Source: Chitinophagales bacterium (GTDB lineage: Bacteria > Bacteroidota > Bacteroidia > Chitinophagales > Chitinophagaceae). Taken from it: DNA of 64,000 nucleotides. A program made the position numbers and the translations under genes. Position 1 is the stretch's first letter, and each line of letters opens with the position of its first letter. The DNA lies in the NCBI GenBank assembly GCA_017303395.1, contig JAFLBN010000016.1, forward strand, positions 1-64,000, in the 5' to 3' direction. Positions 1-9,271 of the stretch are shown here, piece by piece. The notes under the pieces were generated by a model, which was not told the origin of the DNA, did not search any database, and saw only the letters and a list, made by a program, of their open reading frames with translations.

Positions 1-3000
1 TCAGCAATGCGGCAGCGACAGGTACAGGTAATCCGAACGAGACATTAACGAATACCACAACTGCCCCGATCAACGTAACCTATGTATATACGGTAAGTGC
101 GAACGGCTGTACGAATGCGGGTACGTACAGTGTGGTGGTAACTGTTAACCCGACACCGCAACTGACGAGCACGCTGAGCCCGAGCGCTATCTGCAGCGGA
201 ACAATCTTTGGTTATACCCCTACGAGCAATACGAGCGGTGCAACATTCAATTGGAGTCGTGCAGCAGTAGGAGGTATCAGCAATGCAGCTGCAAGCGGTA
301 CAGGCAATCCGAATGAAACATTAGTTAACACTACAGCATCGCCTGTAAACGTTACGTATGTATATACGGTAAGTGCAAATGGCTGTACGAACGCGAGTAC
401 GTACAGTGTAGTGGTAACGGTTAATCCTACGCCACAACTTACAAGTACATTAAGCCCTGCGGCAATATGCAATAACACAATATTTAATTATACTCCAACT
501 AGCAGTACGAGCGGAGCGACCTACGCATGGAGCAGAGCGGCGACAGCAGGTATAAGCAATGCGGCTGCATCAGGCGCAGGTAATCCTGCTGAAACATTGG
601 TAAATACAACAGCCAACCCTGTAAATGTTACTTACATATATACAGTAAGTGCAAATGGTTGTACAAATGGTACAAGCTACAGTGTTATAGTTACTGTTAA
701 CCCAACAGTTAACCTGAGTACTACACTGAGCCCTGCGGCTATATGTAATAACACAACATTCAGTTACGTGCCTGCCAGTGCAACAACAGGTGCTACATTC
801 AACTGGAGCCGTGCAGCGGTAGCAGGCATTAGTAATGCAGCATCGAGTGGTACGGATAATCCGAATGAAACATTAGTAAACACAACTGCCAATCCTGTTA
901 ATGTGACATATGTATATACGGTAGCATTAAATGGCTGTTCTTATACACAAAATGTGGTTGTAACAGTAAATCCGACACCTGCTTTAAGTTCTACTTTAAC
1001 ACCTGCGGCAATTTGTAATAATGGAACATTCAATTATGTTCCGACTAGTGCTACAAGCGGAGCTACATTCGCATGGAGTCGTGCCGCAATAGCAGGCATC
1101 AGCAATGCAGCTGCAAACGGAACAGGTAATCCGAACGAAACATTGGATAATACTACTTCACAGCCAATATCAGTAGTGTACACATTCACAACTACCGCAA
1201 ATGGTTGCAGCAACAATCAGAATGTTACAGTTGTAGTTTATCCTACTCCTGAATTGAGCAGTACGCTTACGCCTGCATCAATATGTAATAATACTGTATT
1301 CAGCTATGTACCAACAAGTGCAACTACTGGTGCAACGTTCAGTTGGACACGTGCAGCAGTAGCAGGCATTAGTAATACAGCAGGTAGCGGTACGGGCAAT
1401 CCGAATGAAACACTTGTAAATACTACAGGTGTACCGGTAGATGTAACTTATGTTTATACGGTGAGTGCAAACAGTTGTACTAACCCGATAACTTATAACG
1501 TGGTGGTAACTGTTAAGCCAACACCTGTATTGACAAGTACATTATCGCCAACGGCTATTTGTAGCGGTAACACATTCAGTTATCTGCCAACAAGCAGTAC
1601 AAGTGGTGCAACATTCAATTGGAGCCGTGCAGCTATTGCAGGCATTAGTAATGCTGCAGCAAGTGGTACAGGCAACCCGAATGAAGTGTTGGTAAACACA
1701 ACATCGGCACCAATAAATGTAACATATGCATACAGCCTTTCAGCAAACGGTTGTGCAAATGGCCTTGTATATAATGTTGTGGTAACAGTTAATCCAAGTC
1801 CTGTACTTACAAGTACCTTGACTCCTGCGACTATCTGTAATAATACTACGTTCAGTTACACGCCAACAAGTAGCACAAGCGGTGCAACATTTAGTTGGAC
1901 ACGTGCTGCCGTTGCAGGTATTAATAACATAGCAGCAAGTGGCAATGGCAACCCTAACGAAACATTAGTAAACACTACTACATCTCCTGTTAATGTTACA
2001 TATGTATATACTGTAGAAGCAAACGGTTGTAGTAATAATTATAACGTAGTTGTAACGGTTAATCCAACACCTGTATTGACAAGTACATTAACACCTGCAG
2101 CTATCTGTAATAACACTGTATTTAATTACACACCAACAAGCAGTACAAGTGGTTCAAGCTTTGCATGGACACGTGCCGCTGTAGTGGGTATTAGCAATGC
2201 AGCAGCAACTGGAACAGGTAATCCATCTGAGACGTTGGTAAATACTACAGATGCAAGTATTAATGTGACTTACAGATATGTGGTTAGTGCGAATGGCTGT
2301 ACAAACGCTATTCCGTACGACGTTGTAGTAACAGTATATCCTACTCCTAAACTGACAAGTACATTGACACCTGCAGCTATCTGTAATAACGCTACATTTA
2401 GTTATACACCAACAAGTGGAACAACAGGAGCCGCGTTTGCATGGACTCGTACTGCTTTGCCTGGCATAGCTAATGCAGCAGCAAATGGAACAGGTAATCC
2501 GAATGAGACATTGGTAAATACAACTACTGCACCAATCACAGTAACATACATATATACTGTTAGTGCGAATGGTTGTACTAATCCTAATACTTATAATGTA
2601 AGTGTAGTTGTAAACCCTGCACCTGCGTTAAGTAGCACTACCACTCCAGCAGCTATTTGTAGCAGTACACCATTTAGCTACATACCTGCCAGCAATACTG
2701 TAGGTGCTACGTTTGCATGGACACGCGCTGCCATGGCGGGCATTAGTAATGCGGCAGCAAGCGGTACTGGTAATCCTAGTGAAATATTGGTAAATACAAC
2801 AAGCGCACCAATAGATGTTGTATATGTATATACAATAAGTGCTAATGGTTGTACAAATCCAGTTACTTATAATGTAACTGCAAGGGTAAATCCAACACCT
2901 GTATTGACAAGTACATTAACACCTGCAGCTGTATGTAACAATACTGCATTCAACTATACACCTACGAGCAACACAACTGGTACAGTTTATAGCTGGAGCC

Positions 3001-6000
3001 GTTCTGCGATACCGGGTATCAGCAATGCAGCAGCGACAGGTTTCGGTAATATTAATGAAACGCTTATTAATACAACATCTGCACCAATTGTGGTTACTTA
3101 TGTATACACATTGTCAGCTAATGGCTGTAGTAATACGCAAAACATAGTGGTAACAGTTAATCCAGCACCTGCTTTGACAAGCACACTGTCACCTGCAGCT
3201 ATCTGTAATAACAGTACATTCAGCTACACGCCGACAAGTAATGTTGCGGGTGCAGGCTTTGCATGGACACGTGCTGCGACAGCAGGTATAAACAACGCCA
3301 CCGCAAGTGGTACAGGTGCTATTAGTGAGTTATTGGTTAACACTACTGCATCTCCTGTAAATGTTACTTATACATACACCATAATTGCTAACGGTTGTAC
3401 GAATCCTTATACATACGATGTAGTAGTAAGGGTTAATCCTACACCGGTACTTACCAGCATACTTGTAAATGGTACTATCTGTAACAATACAACGTTTAGT
3501 TATGTACCAACAAGCAGTTCTAACGGCACAAGCTTCTCTTGGACCAGAGATGCAGTGCCGGAAATAAACGGTGGTGCACCATCAAGCGGAACAGGTAATA
3601 TCAATGAACTGCTGGTAAATAACAGTAATCAACCTGCTAATGCTATATACAGGTTTACACTATCTGCAAATGGTTGTACAAATCCAACTATATATACGGT
3701 AGTGGTTACTGTTAACCCAACTGCACAATTGACTACAACACTCAACCCTGCTGCTATATGTAACAATACCGTGTTCTCTTATGTACCTATGAGCGATGTT
3801 TCAGGTGCTACGTTTACATGGAGCCGCGCAGCAGTTCCTGGTATCAGCAACGCATCAACCAGTGGTGCAGGTACTGTAAGTGAAGTATTAACAAATGTGA
3901 CACCTAATCCGATAGATGTAACCTACAGGTACATAGTTTCTGCAAATGGTTGTACAAACTCATCTGCATACGACGTGGTAGTACGTGTCAATCCGACACC
4001 GATTTTGAATACACCGCTTACAGCTACCCCTGTTTGCAATAACAGTGTGTTCGATTATATACCATCAAGCGTAACGCAAGGTGTTGTATTTACATGGAAC
4101 CGTGCTACAGTAGCAGGAATCGGTAATGTTGCTGCTACAGGCACAGGCAATCCGCATGAAACTTTGGTTAATACAACAACAAGTCCGATAGATGTGGTGT
4201 ATGTATACACCCTTACTGCTAACGGATGTTCTAATACACAAAACGTTACTGTAAGAGTATTCCCGACGCCATTGTTGACAAGTACATTGGCTCCGGGTGC
4301 TATATGCAACAACAGTACATTCAACTATACGCCAACAAGCAGCACAACAGGCGCAACATTCAGCTGGAGCCGTGCAACTGTAGCGGGTATAGCAAATGTT
4401 GCCGCGACAGGTAATGCTAACCCTGCTGAGGTATTGATAAATACTACTACTGCGCCAATAGATGTAACATATGTTTATACAGTAGCTGCTAATGGTTGTG
4501 TGAATCCTGCTTCTTACAATGTTGTTGTGCGTGTTAATCCTACACCACAACTTACAAGCACGCTCACTTCTGCTGCAATATGTAATAACAGCACATTCAG
4601 CTATACGCCATCGAGTAATACTACCGGCGCAACATTTGCATGGACACGCCCTGCAGTAGCAGGTATCAGTAACCCTGCATCTTCAGGCAGTGGTAATCCT
4701 AACGAGGTGTTGGTTAATACTACCACAGCTCCTGTGAATGTTGTATATGTTTATACAGTAACAGCTAATGGTTGTACAAACCCTGCTATTTATAGTGTAG
4801 TAGTGACGGTATATCCTACGCCGCAACTTACCAGTACACTTACGCCGGCAGCTATCTGTAATAATGCTACATTCAACTATACGCCAACAAGCAGCACTAC
4901 AGGTGCAACATTCAGTTGGACACGTGCGGCTGTATCAGGTATCAGTAATTTACCTGCATCAGGTAGTGGTAACCCTGCAGAGGTATTAGTAAATACAACC
5001 GTAGCACCAGTAAATGTTACTTATGTTTATACAGTAACTGCTAATGGTTGTTCTAACCCAAGTACTTACAATGTGGTTGTAACGGTATATCCTACACCGC
5101 AACTTACCAGCACACTTACACCGGCAGCTATATGTAATAACAGCACATTCAGCTACACACCTACCAGTAGCACTGCCGGTGCAACATACAGTTGGACAAG
5201 AGCTGCCGTAACAGGCATAAGCAATATAACTGCATCCGGTACAGGTAGTATCAGTGAGGTATTGAATAATACGACTACCGCTCCTGTAAGTGTGACATAT
5301 GTTTATACTGTAACAGCAAACGGCTGTACAAGTCCAAGTACTTATAGTGTGGTAGTAACAGTTAATCCTACGCCACAACTGACAAGTACACTGACGCCAC
5401 TAGCTATATGTAATAATAGTGCATTCAGCTATACGCCAACAAGTAGCACAACAGGCGCCGTGTTTAATTGGAGCCGTGCAGCAGTAGCAGGCATTAGCAA
5501 TACAGCGGCAAGTGGTACAGGCAACCCGAATGAGGTGTTGGTAAATACAACAACAGCACCTGTTAATGTGACATATGTTTATACAGTTAGTATAAATGGT
5601 TGTACAAACCCGGGTACTTATAGTGTAGTGGTAACGGTTAATCCTACGCCGCAACTGACAAGTACACTGACGCCAACTGCTATCTGTAATAATACTACAT
5701 TCAGTTATCTACCAACAAGCAGTACTTCTGGTACCACATTCAGCTGGAGCCGTGCCGCGGTAACAGGTATCAGCAACGTAGCTGCTACAGGTGCAGGAAA
5801 CCCTGCAGAAGTATTGGTAAATACTACGGCTGCTCCGATAACTGTAACATATGTATATACGCTAAGTGCAAATGGCTGTACAAACCCTGCAAGCTACAAT
5901 GTAACAGTTACGGTATATCCAACACCACAACTGACAAGTACACTGACGCCAACTGCCATTTGTAATAATGGTACATTCAGCTACACGCCAACAAGCAGCA

Positions 6001-6470
6001 CAAGCGGTGCTACATTCGCTTGGAGTCGCGCGGCAGTAGCAGGTATATCTAATGTGGCTGCAACGGGCACAGGTAATGTAAGTGAGGTGTTGGTTAATAC
6101 CACCACAGCACCTGTTAATGTTACCTATATATATACTGTAAGTGCAAACGGTTGTACCAATGCTGCAACATATAGTGTTGTTGTAACAGTTAATCCGACA
6201 CCGGTATTAACAAGCACACTGACGCCTGCTGCAATATGTAATAACGCTACATTCAGCTATACACCTACAAGCAGTACAATCGGTGCAACATTTGGATGGA
6301 GCCGCGCCGTGGTAGCAGGTATCAGCAACTCAGCGGCAACGGGCATAGGTAATGTGAGTGAAGTGCTTACGAACACAACAACAGTACCTATTAATGTAAC
6401 CTACATATACACAGTAAGCGCAAATGGTTGTACTAACGCTGCAGCTTACAATGTTGTAGTAACAGTATAT
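1..6470 (+). repeat. Tandem array of about 273-bp in-frame PKD-like repeats
   Basis: Twenty-three complete units, counted by the PxLTSTLxPxAICNN motif that opens each, follow a partial unit at the window edge. Mean unit length is about 275 bp (91-92 codons). Units differ at many third positions and a few amino acids. Each carries two cysteines, one in AICNN and one in ANGCxN, which could form one disulfide per domain. Units 17-23 (about 4540-6470) look most alike at protein level. A few units (for example those near 3430-3700 and 3970-4250) are clearly more diverged. The array is coding throughout, with no frameshift. Confidence 0.9.
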
Positions 6471-8240
6471 CCTACAGCAACTACAGCACATGCAGGTACA
6501 GATATAGGGCCGGTTAACACAACAAGTGTAGTAATGGCGGCAAATCAGCCTGTAGTTGGTAATGGCGCATGGACACAATTGACAGGACCAAATACTGCAA
6601 CTGTATCTAATTTTAATGCATACAACGCTACAGTCAGCGGTCTGCAACCGGGTACATACACATTCAAATGGACCATAACTTCTCTTTGGGCTTGTGGTAC
6701 TACCAACGATACGGTGAAGATTATCGTAAATACTCCACCTATAGCAATAAATGATACTACAGTAACGAACATGAATGTGCCGGTTCTGATAGATATACCA
6801 TTTAATGACTACGATGTTGATGGTACTATCAGCAGGTCTTCTGTAAATGTTACTTTGCCACCTGCTAACGGTTCGGTAGTTATTAATGCTACTACTGGTG
6901 AGGCTACATATACGCCAAACCTTAATTATACAGGTGTGGATACATTTAAGTATACTATCCGTGATAATGATAATGGTCTGTCAAACGTAGCTACTGTCAG
7001 GATTACGATAAATAAAGGTCCGATAGCTATCGACGATCTCGACTCAACAATGGTTAACACACCTGTTACAGTATCTATACTGAACAATGATGTACCTGGT
7101 AACAGTGCATTGGATGCGCCTACTACCACATCTGTTGCGCAGCCTAAGAATGGTACTGTAATAATAGGTTCTGATGGTAAAGCTATATACACGCCTAATA
7201 CGGGTTATTATGGTATAGATAGTTTCACTTATACAGTGAAAGACCTGAATAAGATGATATCTAATGTGGCAACTGCCCGCATCCTGATATTCAAACCACC
7301 GGTAGCTGTCAATGATGATACTGTAACTGCAATGGAAACGCCTGTAGTTATTAATATCAGTAAAAATGACACTGCATTTGGCAGATCGCTGAATCTGGCA
7401 AGCATCAAACTGCAAAGCCAACCTAAGAATGGTACGGTGACAGTAAATGCTAATGGCACAGCAACCTACAGGCCTAATGCGGGCTTCTATGGTGTTGATT
7501 CATTCAGGTATTCAATCTTTGATACAAAACCATTTGAGTCAAATATTGCAACAGTAAGAATCAGGATACCACAAAATAGGCCTGATCTGAAAGTGATTAA
7601 ACGTATCGTGACACAACAAAAAGACCTTGCAATAGGTAAAGATGTAGTGTTTGAGATTGAAGTTGAAAACATCAGTGCAACTACTGCTACGAAGGTTGTC
7701 GTAACAGACATACTGGCTGATAATCTGGGTGGTTCAAATGTTCGTACAAGCGTACAGAGTGGCAAAGCAAACTATAATGTGGCTACGAAGACGGTAACAT
7801 GGACATTAGATAGCCTGAGAGGCGGACAGAAATCTCTGATGACACTCACTGTGCAGCTGACATCCGGCGGACTGATTAAAAACAGTGCATCTGGTAAGTC
7901 GAACGAAACGGATGGTGATACAACAAACAACGCATCTACAGTATCTATGAGCCTGACTGATGATAAGGACGATCTGTTTATACCAAATATCATTACACCA
8001 AATGGTGATGGTAAGAACGATAAGTTCGTAATCCTAGGTCTGGATGCATATCCTAGTTCAGAAGTTTCAATATTCAACAGATGGGGTAACATGGTTTACA
8101 CATCTGCAGATTACAAAAACAACTGGTCTGGCGATGGCCTTGTAGAGGGTACTTACTTCTATACTGTGTCTGTGAAAACAAAAGCAGGCGTTAAGAAGTA
8201 CAGTGGTTGGGTTGAATTATTACGTAGTAACAACAAATAA
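1..8240 (+). CDS. Giant PKD-like repeat adhesin, type IX secretion type B signal (5' end outside window)
   Basis: The reading frame is open from the first bases (codons in phase with base 3) to the TAA at 8238-8240, so this is the C-terminal part, at least 2745 residues, of a larger cell-surface protein; a GTG at 132 is only an internal codon. It holds one partial and 23 complete repeats of about 91 residues to about 6470. Each has a Thr-rich start, an AICNN-like motif, an FSW(T/S)RAAVAGI core and an ANGCTN motif. A further Ig/PKD-like segment follows to about 6730, then three cadherin/Big_9-like repeats (about 6730-7570, with DxFTYT-type motifs), a DUF11-like domain (about 7575-7960) and a gliding-motility/CHU_C C-terminal domain (about 7975-8240; IPNIITPNGDGKNDKF, FNRWGN). 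That last domain is the known type B T9SS sorting signal. The role is inferred as adhesion or gliding. The genes for PorP/SprF and a PorE-like protein follow directly. Confidence 0.93.
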   Translation, partial: SNAAATGTGNPNETLTNTTTAPINVTYVYTVSANGCTNAGTYSVVVTVNPTPQLTSTLSPSAICSGTIFGYTPTSNTSGATFNWSRAAVGGISNAAASGTGNPNETLVNTTASPVNVTYVYTVSANGCTNASTYSVVVTVNPTPQLTSTLSPAAICNNTIFNYTPTSSTSGATYAWSRAATAGISNAAASGAGNPAETLVNTTANPVNVTYIYTVSANGCTNGTSYSVIVTVNPTVNLSTTLSPAAICNNTTFSYVPASATTGATFNWSRAAVAGISNAASSGTDNPNETLVNTTANPVNVTYVYTVALNGCSYTQNVVVTVNPTPALSSTLTPAAICNNGTFNYVPTSATSGATFAWSRAAIAGISNAAANGTGNPNETLDNTTSQPISVVYTFTTTANGCSNNQNVTVVVYPTPELSSTLTPASICNNTVFSYVPTSATTGATFSWTRAAVAGISNTAGSGTGNPNETLVNTTGVPVDVTYVYTVSANSCTNPITYNVVVTVKPTPVLTSTLSPTAICSGNTFSYLPTSSTSGATFNWSRAAIAGISNAAASGTGNPNEVLVNTTSAPINVTYAYSLSANGCANGLVYNVVVTVNPSPVLTSTLTPATICNNTTFSYTPTSSTSGATFSWTRAAVAGINNIAASGNGNPNETLVNTTTSPVNVTYVYTVEANGCSNNYNVVVTVNPTPVLTSTLTPAAICNNTVFNYTPTSSTSGSSFAWTRAAVVGISNAAATGTGNPSETLVNTTDASINVTYRYVVSANGCTNAIPYDVVVTVYPTPKLTSTLTPAAICNNATFSYTPTSGTTGAAFAWTRTALPGIANAAANGTGNPNETLVNTTTAPITVTYIYTVSANGCTNPNTYNVSVVVNPAPALSSTTTPAAICSSTPFSYIPASNTVGATFAWTRAAMAGISNAAASGTGNPSEILVNTTSAPIDVVYVYTISANGCTNPVTYNVTARVNPTPVLTSTLTPAAVCNNTAFNYTPTSNTTGTVYSWSRSAIPGISNAAATGFGNINETLINTTSAPIVVTYVYTLSANGCSNTQNIVVTVNPAPALTSTLSPAAICNNSTFSYTPTSNVAGAGFAWTRAATAGINNATASGTGAISELLVNTTASPVNVTYTYTIIANGCTNPYTYDVVVRVNPTPVLTSILVNGTICNNTTFSYVPTSSSNGTSFSWTRDAVPEINGGAPSSGTGNINELLVNNSNQPANAIYRFTLSANGCTNPTIYTVVVTVNPTAQLTTTLNPAAICNNTVFSYVPMSDVSGATFTWSRAAVPGISNASTSGAGTVSEVLTNVTPNPIDVTYRYIVSANGCTNSSAYDVVVRVNPTPILNTPLTATPVCNNSVFDYIPSSVTQGVVFTWNRATVAGIGNVAATGTGNPHETLVNTTTSPIDVVYVYTLTANGCSNTQNVTVRVFPTPLLTSTLAPGAICNNSTFNYTPTSSTTGATFSWSRATVAGIANVAATGNANPAEVLINTTTAPIDVTYVYTVAANGCVNPASYNVVVRVNPTPQLTSTLTSAAICNNSTFSYTPSSNTTGATFAWTRPAVAGISNPASSGSGNPNEVLVNTTTAPVNVVYVYTVTANGCTNPAIYSVVVTVYPTPQLTSTLTPAAICNNATFNYTPTSSTTGATFSWTRAAVSGISNLPASGSGNPAEVLVNTTVAPVNVTYVYTVTANGCSNPSTYNVVVTVYPTPQLTSTLTPAAICNNSTFSYTPTSSTAGATYSWTRAAVTGISNITASGTGSISEVLNNTTTAPVSVTYVYTVTANGCTSPSTYSVVVTVNPTPQLTSTLTPLAICNNSAFSYTPTSSTTGAVFNWSRAAVAGISNTAASGTGNPNEVLVNTTTAPVNVTYVYTVSINGCTNPGTYSVVVTVNPTPQLTSTLTPTAICNNTTFSYLPTSSTSGTTFSWSRAAVTGISNVAATGAGNPAEVLVNTTAAPITVTYVYTLSANGCTNPASYNVTVTVYPTPQLTSTLTPTAICNNGTFSYTPTSSTSGATFAWSRAAVAGISNVAATGTGNVSEVLVNTTTAPVNVTYIYTVSANGCTNAATYSVVVTVNPTPVLTSTLTPAAICNNATFSYTPTSSTIGATFGWSRAVVAGISNSAATGIGNVSEVLTNTTTVPINVTYIYTVSANGCTNAAAYNVVVTVYPTATTAHAGTDIGPVNTTSVVMAANQPVVGNGAWTQLTGPNTATVSNFNAYNATVSGLQPGTYTFKWTITSLWACGTTNDTVKIIVNTPPIAINDTTVTNMNVPVLIDIPFNDYDVDGTISRSSVNVTLPPANGSVVINATTGEATYTPNLNYTGVDTFKYTIRDNDNGLSNVATVRITINKGPIAIDDLDSTMVNTPVTVSILNNDVPGNSALDAPTTTSVAQPKNGTVIIGSDGKAIYTPNTGYYGIDSFTYTVKDLNKMISNVATARILIFKPPVAVNDDTVTAMETPVVINISKNDTAFGRSLNLASIKLQSQPKNGTVTVNANGTATYRPNAGFYGVDSFRYSIFDTKPFESNIATVRIRIPQNRPDLKVIKRIVTQQKDLAIGKDVVFEIEVENISATTATKVVVTDILADNLGGSNVRTSVQSGKANYNVATKTVTWTLDSLRGGQKSLMTLTVQLTSGGLIKNSASGKSNETDGDTTNNASTVSMSLTDDKDDLFIPNIITPNGDGKNDKFVILGLDAYPSSEVSIFNRWGNMVYTSADYKNNWSGDGLVEGTYFYTVSVKTKAGVKKYSGWVELLRSNNK

Positions 8241-8252
8241 TTTTTAACAAAC

Positions 8253-9260
8253 ATGAATAAAGCGTCCATTAAAACACGTTTGATAACTGCGCTGCTGTCT
8301 GTTACAACAGCTACATGTTTTGCACAGCAAGACATACAGTTTAGCCAGTACATGTTTAATCCGTTGGTGCTGAATACGGCATATGCCGGCTACCGCGGAG
8401 AAAGCTATGCCAACTTTATGTACCGCAAACAGTGGGTAGACCTAAAGGGTGCGCCGGAAACATTTGCTGCATCTGTAGAGTGGCTCATGCCTAATCAGGA
8501 CGAGCGTGTGGCATGGAGTGCAAAAGTGATGTCTGATAAACTTGGGCCACAAAAAACTATGTCCGGATTTCTGGGCTATACCTACCGTGTACCGCTTGAT
8601 GAGTATGGTGCAAGAAGGTTGTGTTTTGGCCTGAGTGGTGGTGTTACACAATACTCTGTAGATGGTAATGCTTTCCAGTATGTAGATAACAATGATGATC
8701 TGGTACCTGTAGGTGTTTCAAGCAAAGTGACACCGGACTTTAATGCAGGTGCTTATTATTACACACCTAAGTTCTACATAAGTGCGGGTGTCAACAATCT
8801 GCTGGCTGTAAAAGCAATCAATTCGCAGTACAATTGGCAGGGTACACGTTTCGAAACTATGGAGAAACGTATACACGGATACTTTGGTTCCGGTCTTATC
8901 ATACCGCTTTCAGATGCATTTAAATTCAGGCCGTCTTTCTTATGGAAAGAAGACTTTAACGGTCCGAGCAACTTTGACTTCAACGCGTATATCCTAATAA
9001 ATGATATCGTTGGTGTTGGTGCTACTTACCGTACCGGTTTAAATATTTGGAGTAAACCCGCAATTGCTCCTGGTCTTGATAAGAAAGATGCCTATTCATT
9101 CATGTTTGAGTTGTATGCTATACAGCACTTCAGAATCGGATATGCTTACGATGTTACCACAAGCAAACTTGCATCATACGAAAACGGTACGCACGAGATA
9201 TCAATTGGTATCGGATTGCCTGCAAAAGATAAAAGGGTGCTGAGCCCAAGATATTTCTAA
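8253..9260 (+). CDS. PorP/SprF family type IX secretion membrane protein
   Basis: A 335-residue outer-membrane protein of the PorP/SprF family. Its N-terminus is a Sec signal peptide ending at FAQ (about residue 25), followed at once by the family opening QDIQFSQYMFNPLVLNTAYA. The rest alternates short aromatic-rich strands expected of a beta barrel. Length is typical of the family. It starts 12 bases after the stop of the giant adhesin and ends 11 bases before the PorE-like gene, so the three are probably one transcript. In Flavobacterium, SprF is needed for secretion of the type B-tagged adhesin SprB encoded next to it. By analogy this protein is probably the dedicated partner of the upstream adhesin. 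Family assignment is firm; the pairing is inferred from position. Confidence 0.92.
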   Translation: MNKASIKTRLITALLSVTTATCFAQQDIQFSQYMFNPLVLNTAYAGYRGESYANFMYRKQWVDLKGAPETFAASVEWLMPNQDERVAWSAKVMSDKLGPQKTMSGFLGYTYRVPLDEYGARRLCFGLSGGVTQYSVDGNAFQYVDNNDDLVPVGVSSKVTPDFNAGAYYYTPKFYISAGVNNLLAVKAINSQYNWQGTRFETMEKRIHGYFGSGLIIPLSDAFKFRPSFLWKEDFNGPSNFDFNAYILINDIVGVGATYRTGLNIWSKPAIAPGLDKKDAYSFMFELYAIQHFRIGYAYDVTTSKLASYENGTHEISIGIGLPAKDKRVLSPRYF

Positions 9261-9271
9261 ATTATTGAAGC

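Noticed and set aside
4065-5654. Long minus- or alternate-frame open stretches inside the repeat array (for example 4065-4550, 4986-5378)
   Set aside because: They repeat with the array period, have odd Cys/Tyr-rich composition and lack any family features; they are shadows of the adhesin frame.
1-6470. CRISPR-like or non-coding tandem repeat
   Set aside because: Units are about 273 bp, in frame, and differ mainly at silent sites; there are no short identical repeats with unique spacers.
132-8240. GTG at 132 as the start of the giant repeat gene
   Set aside because: The same frame is open to the window edge and encodes more of the same repeat, so the true start lies upstream.
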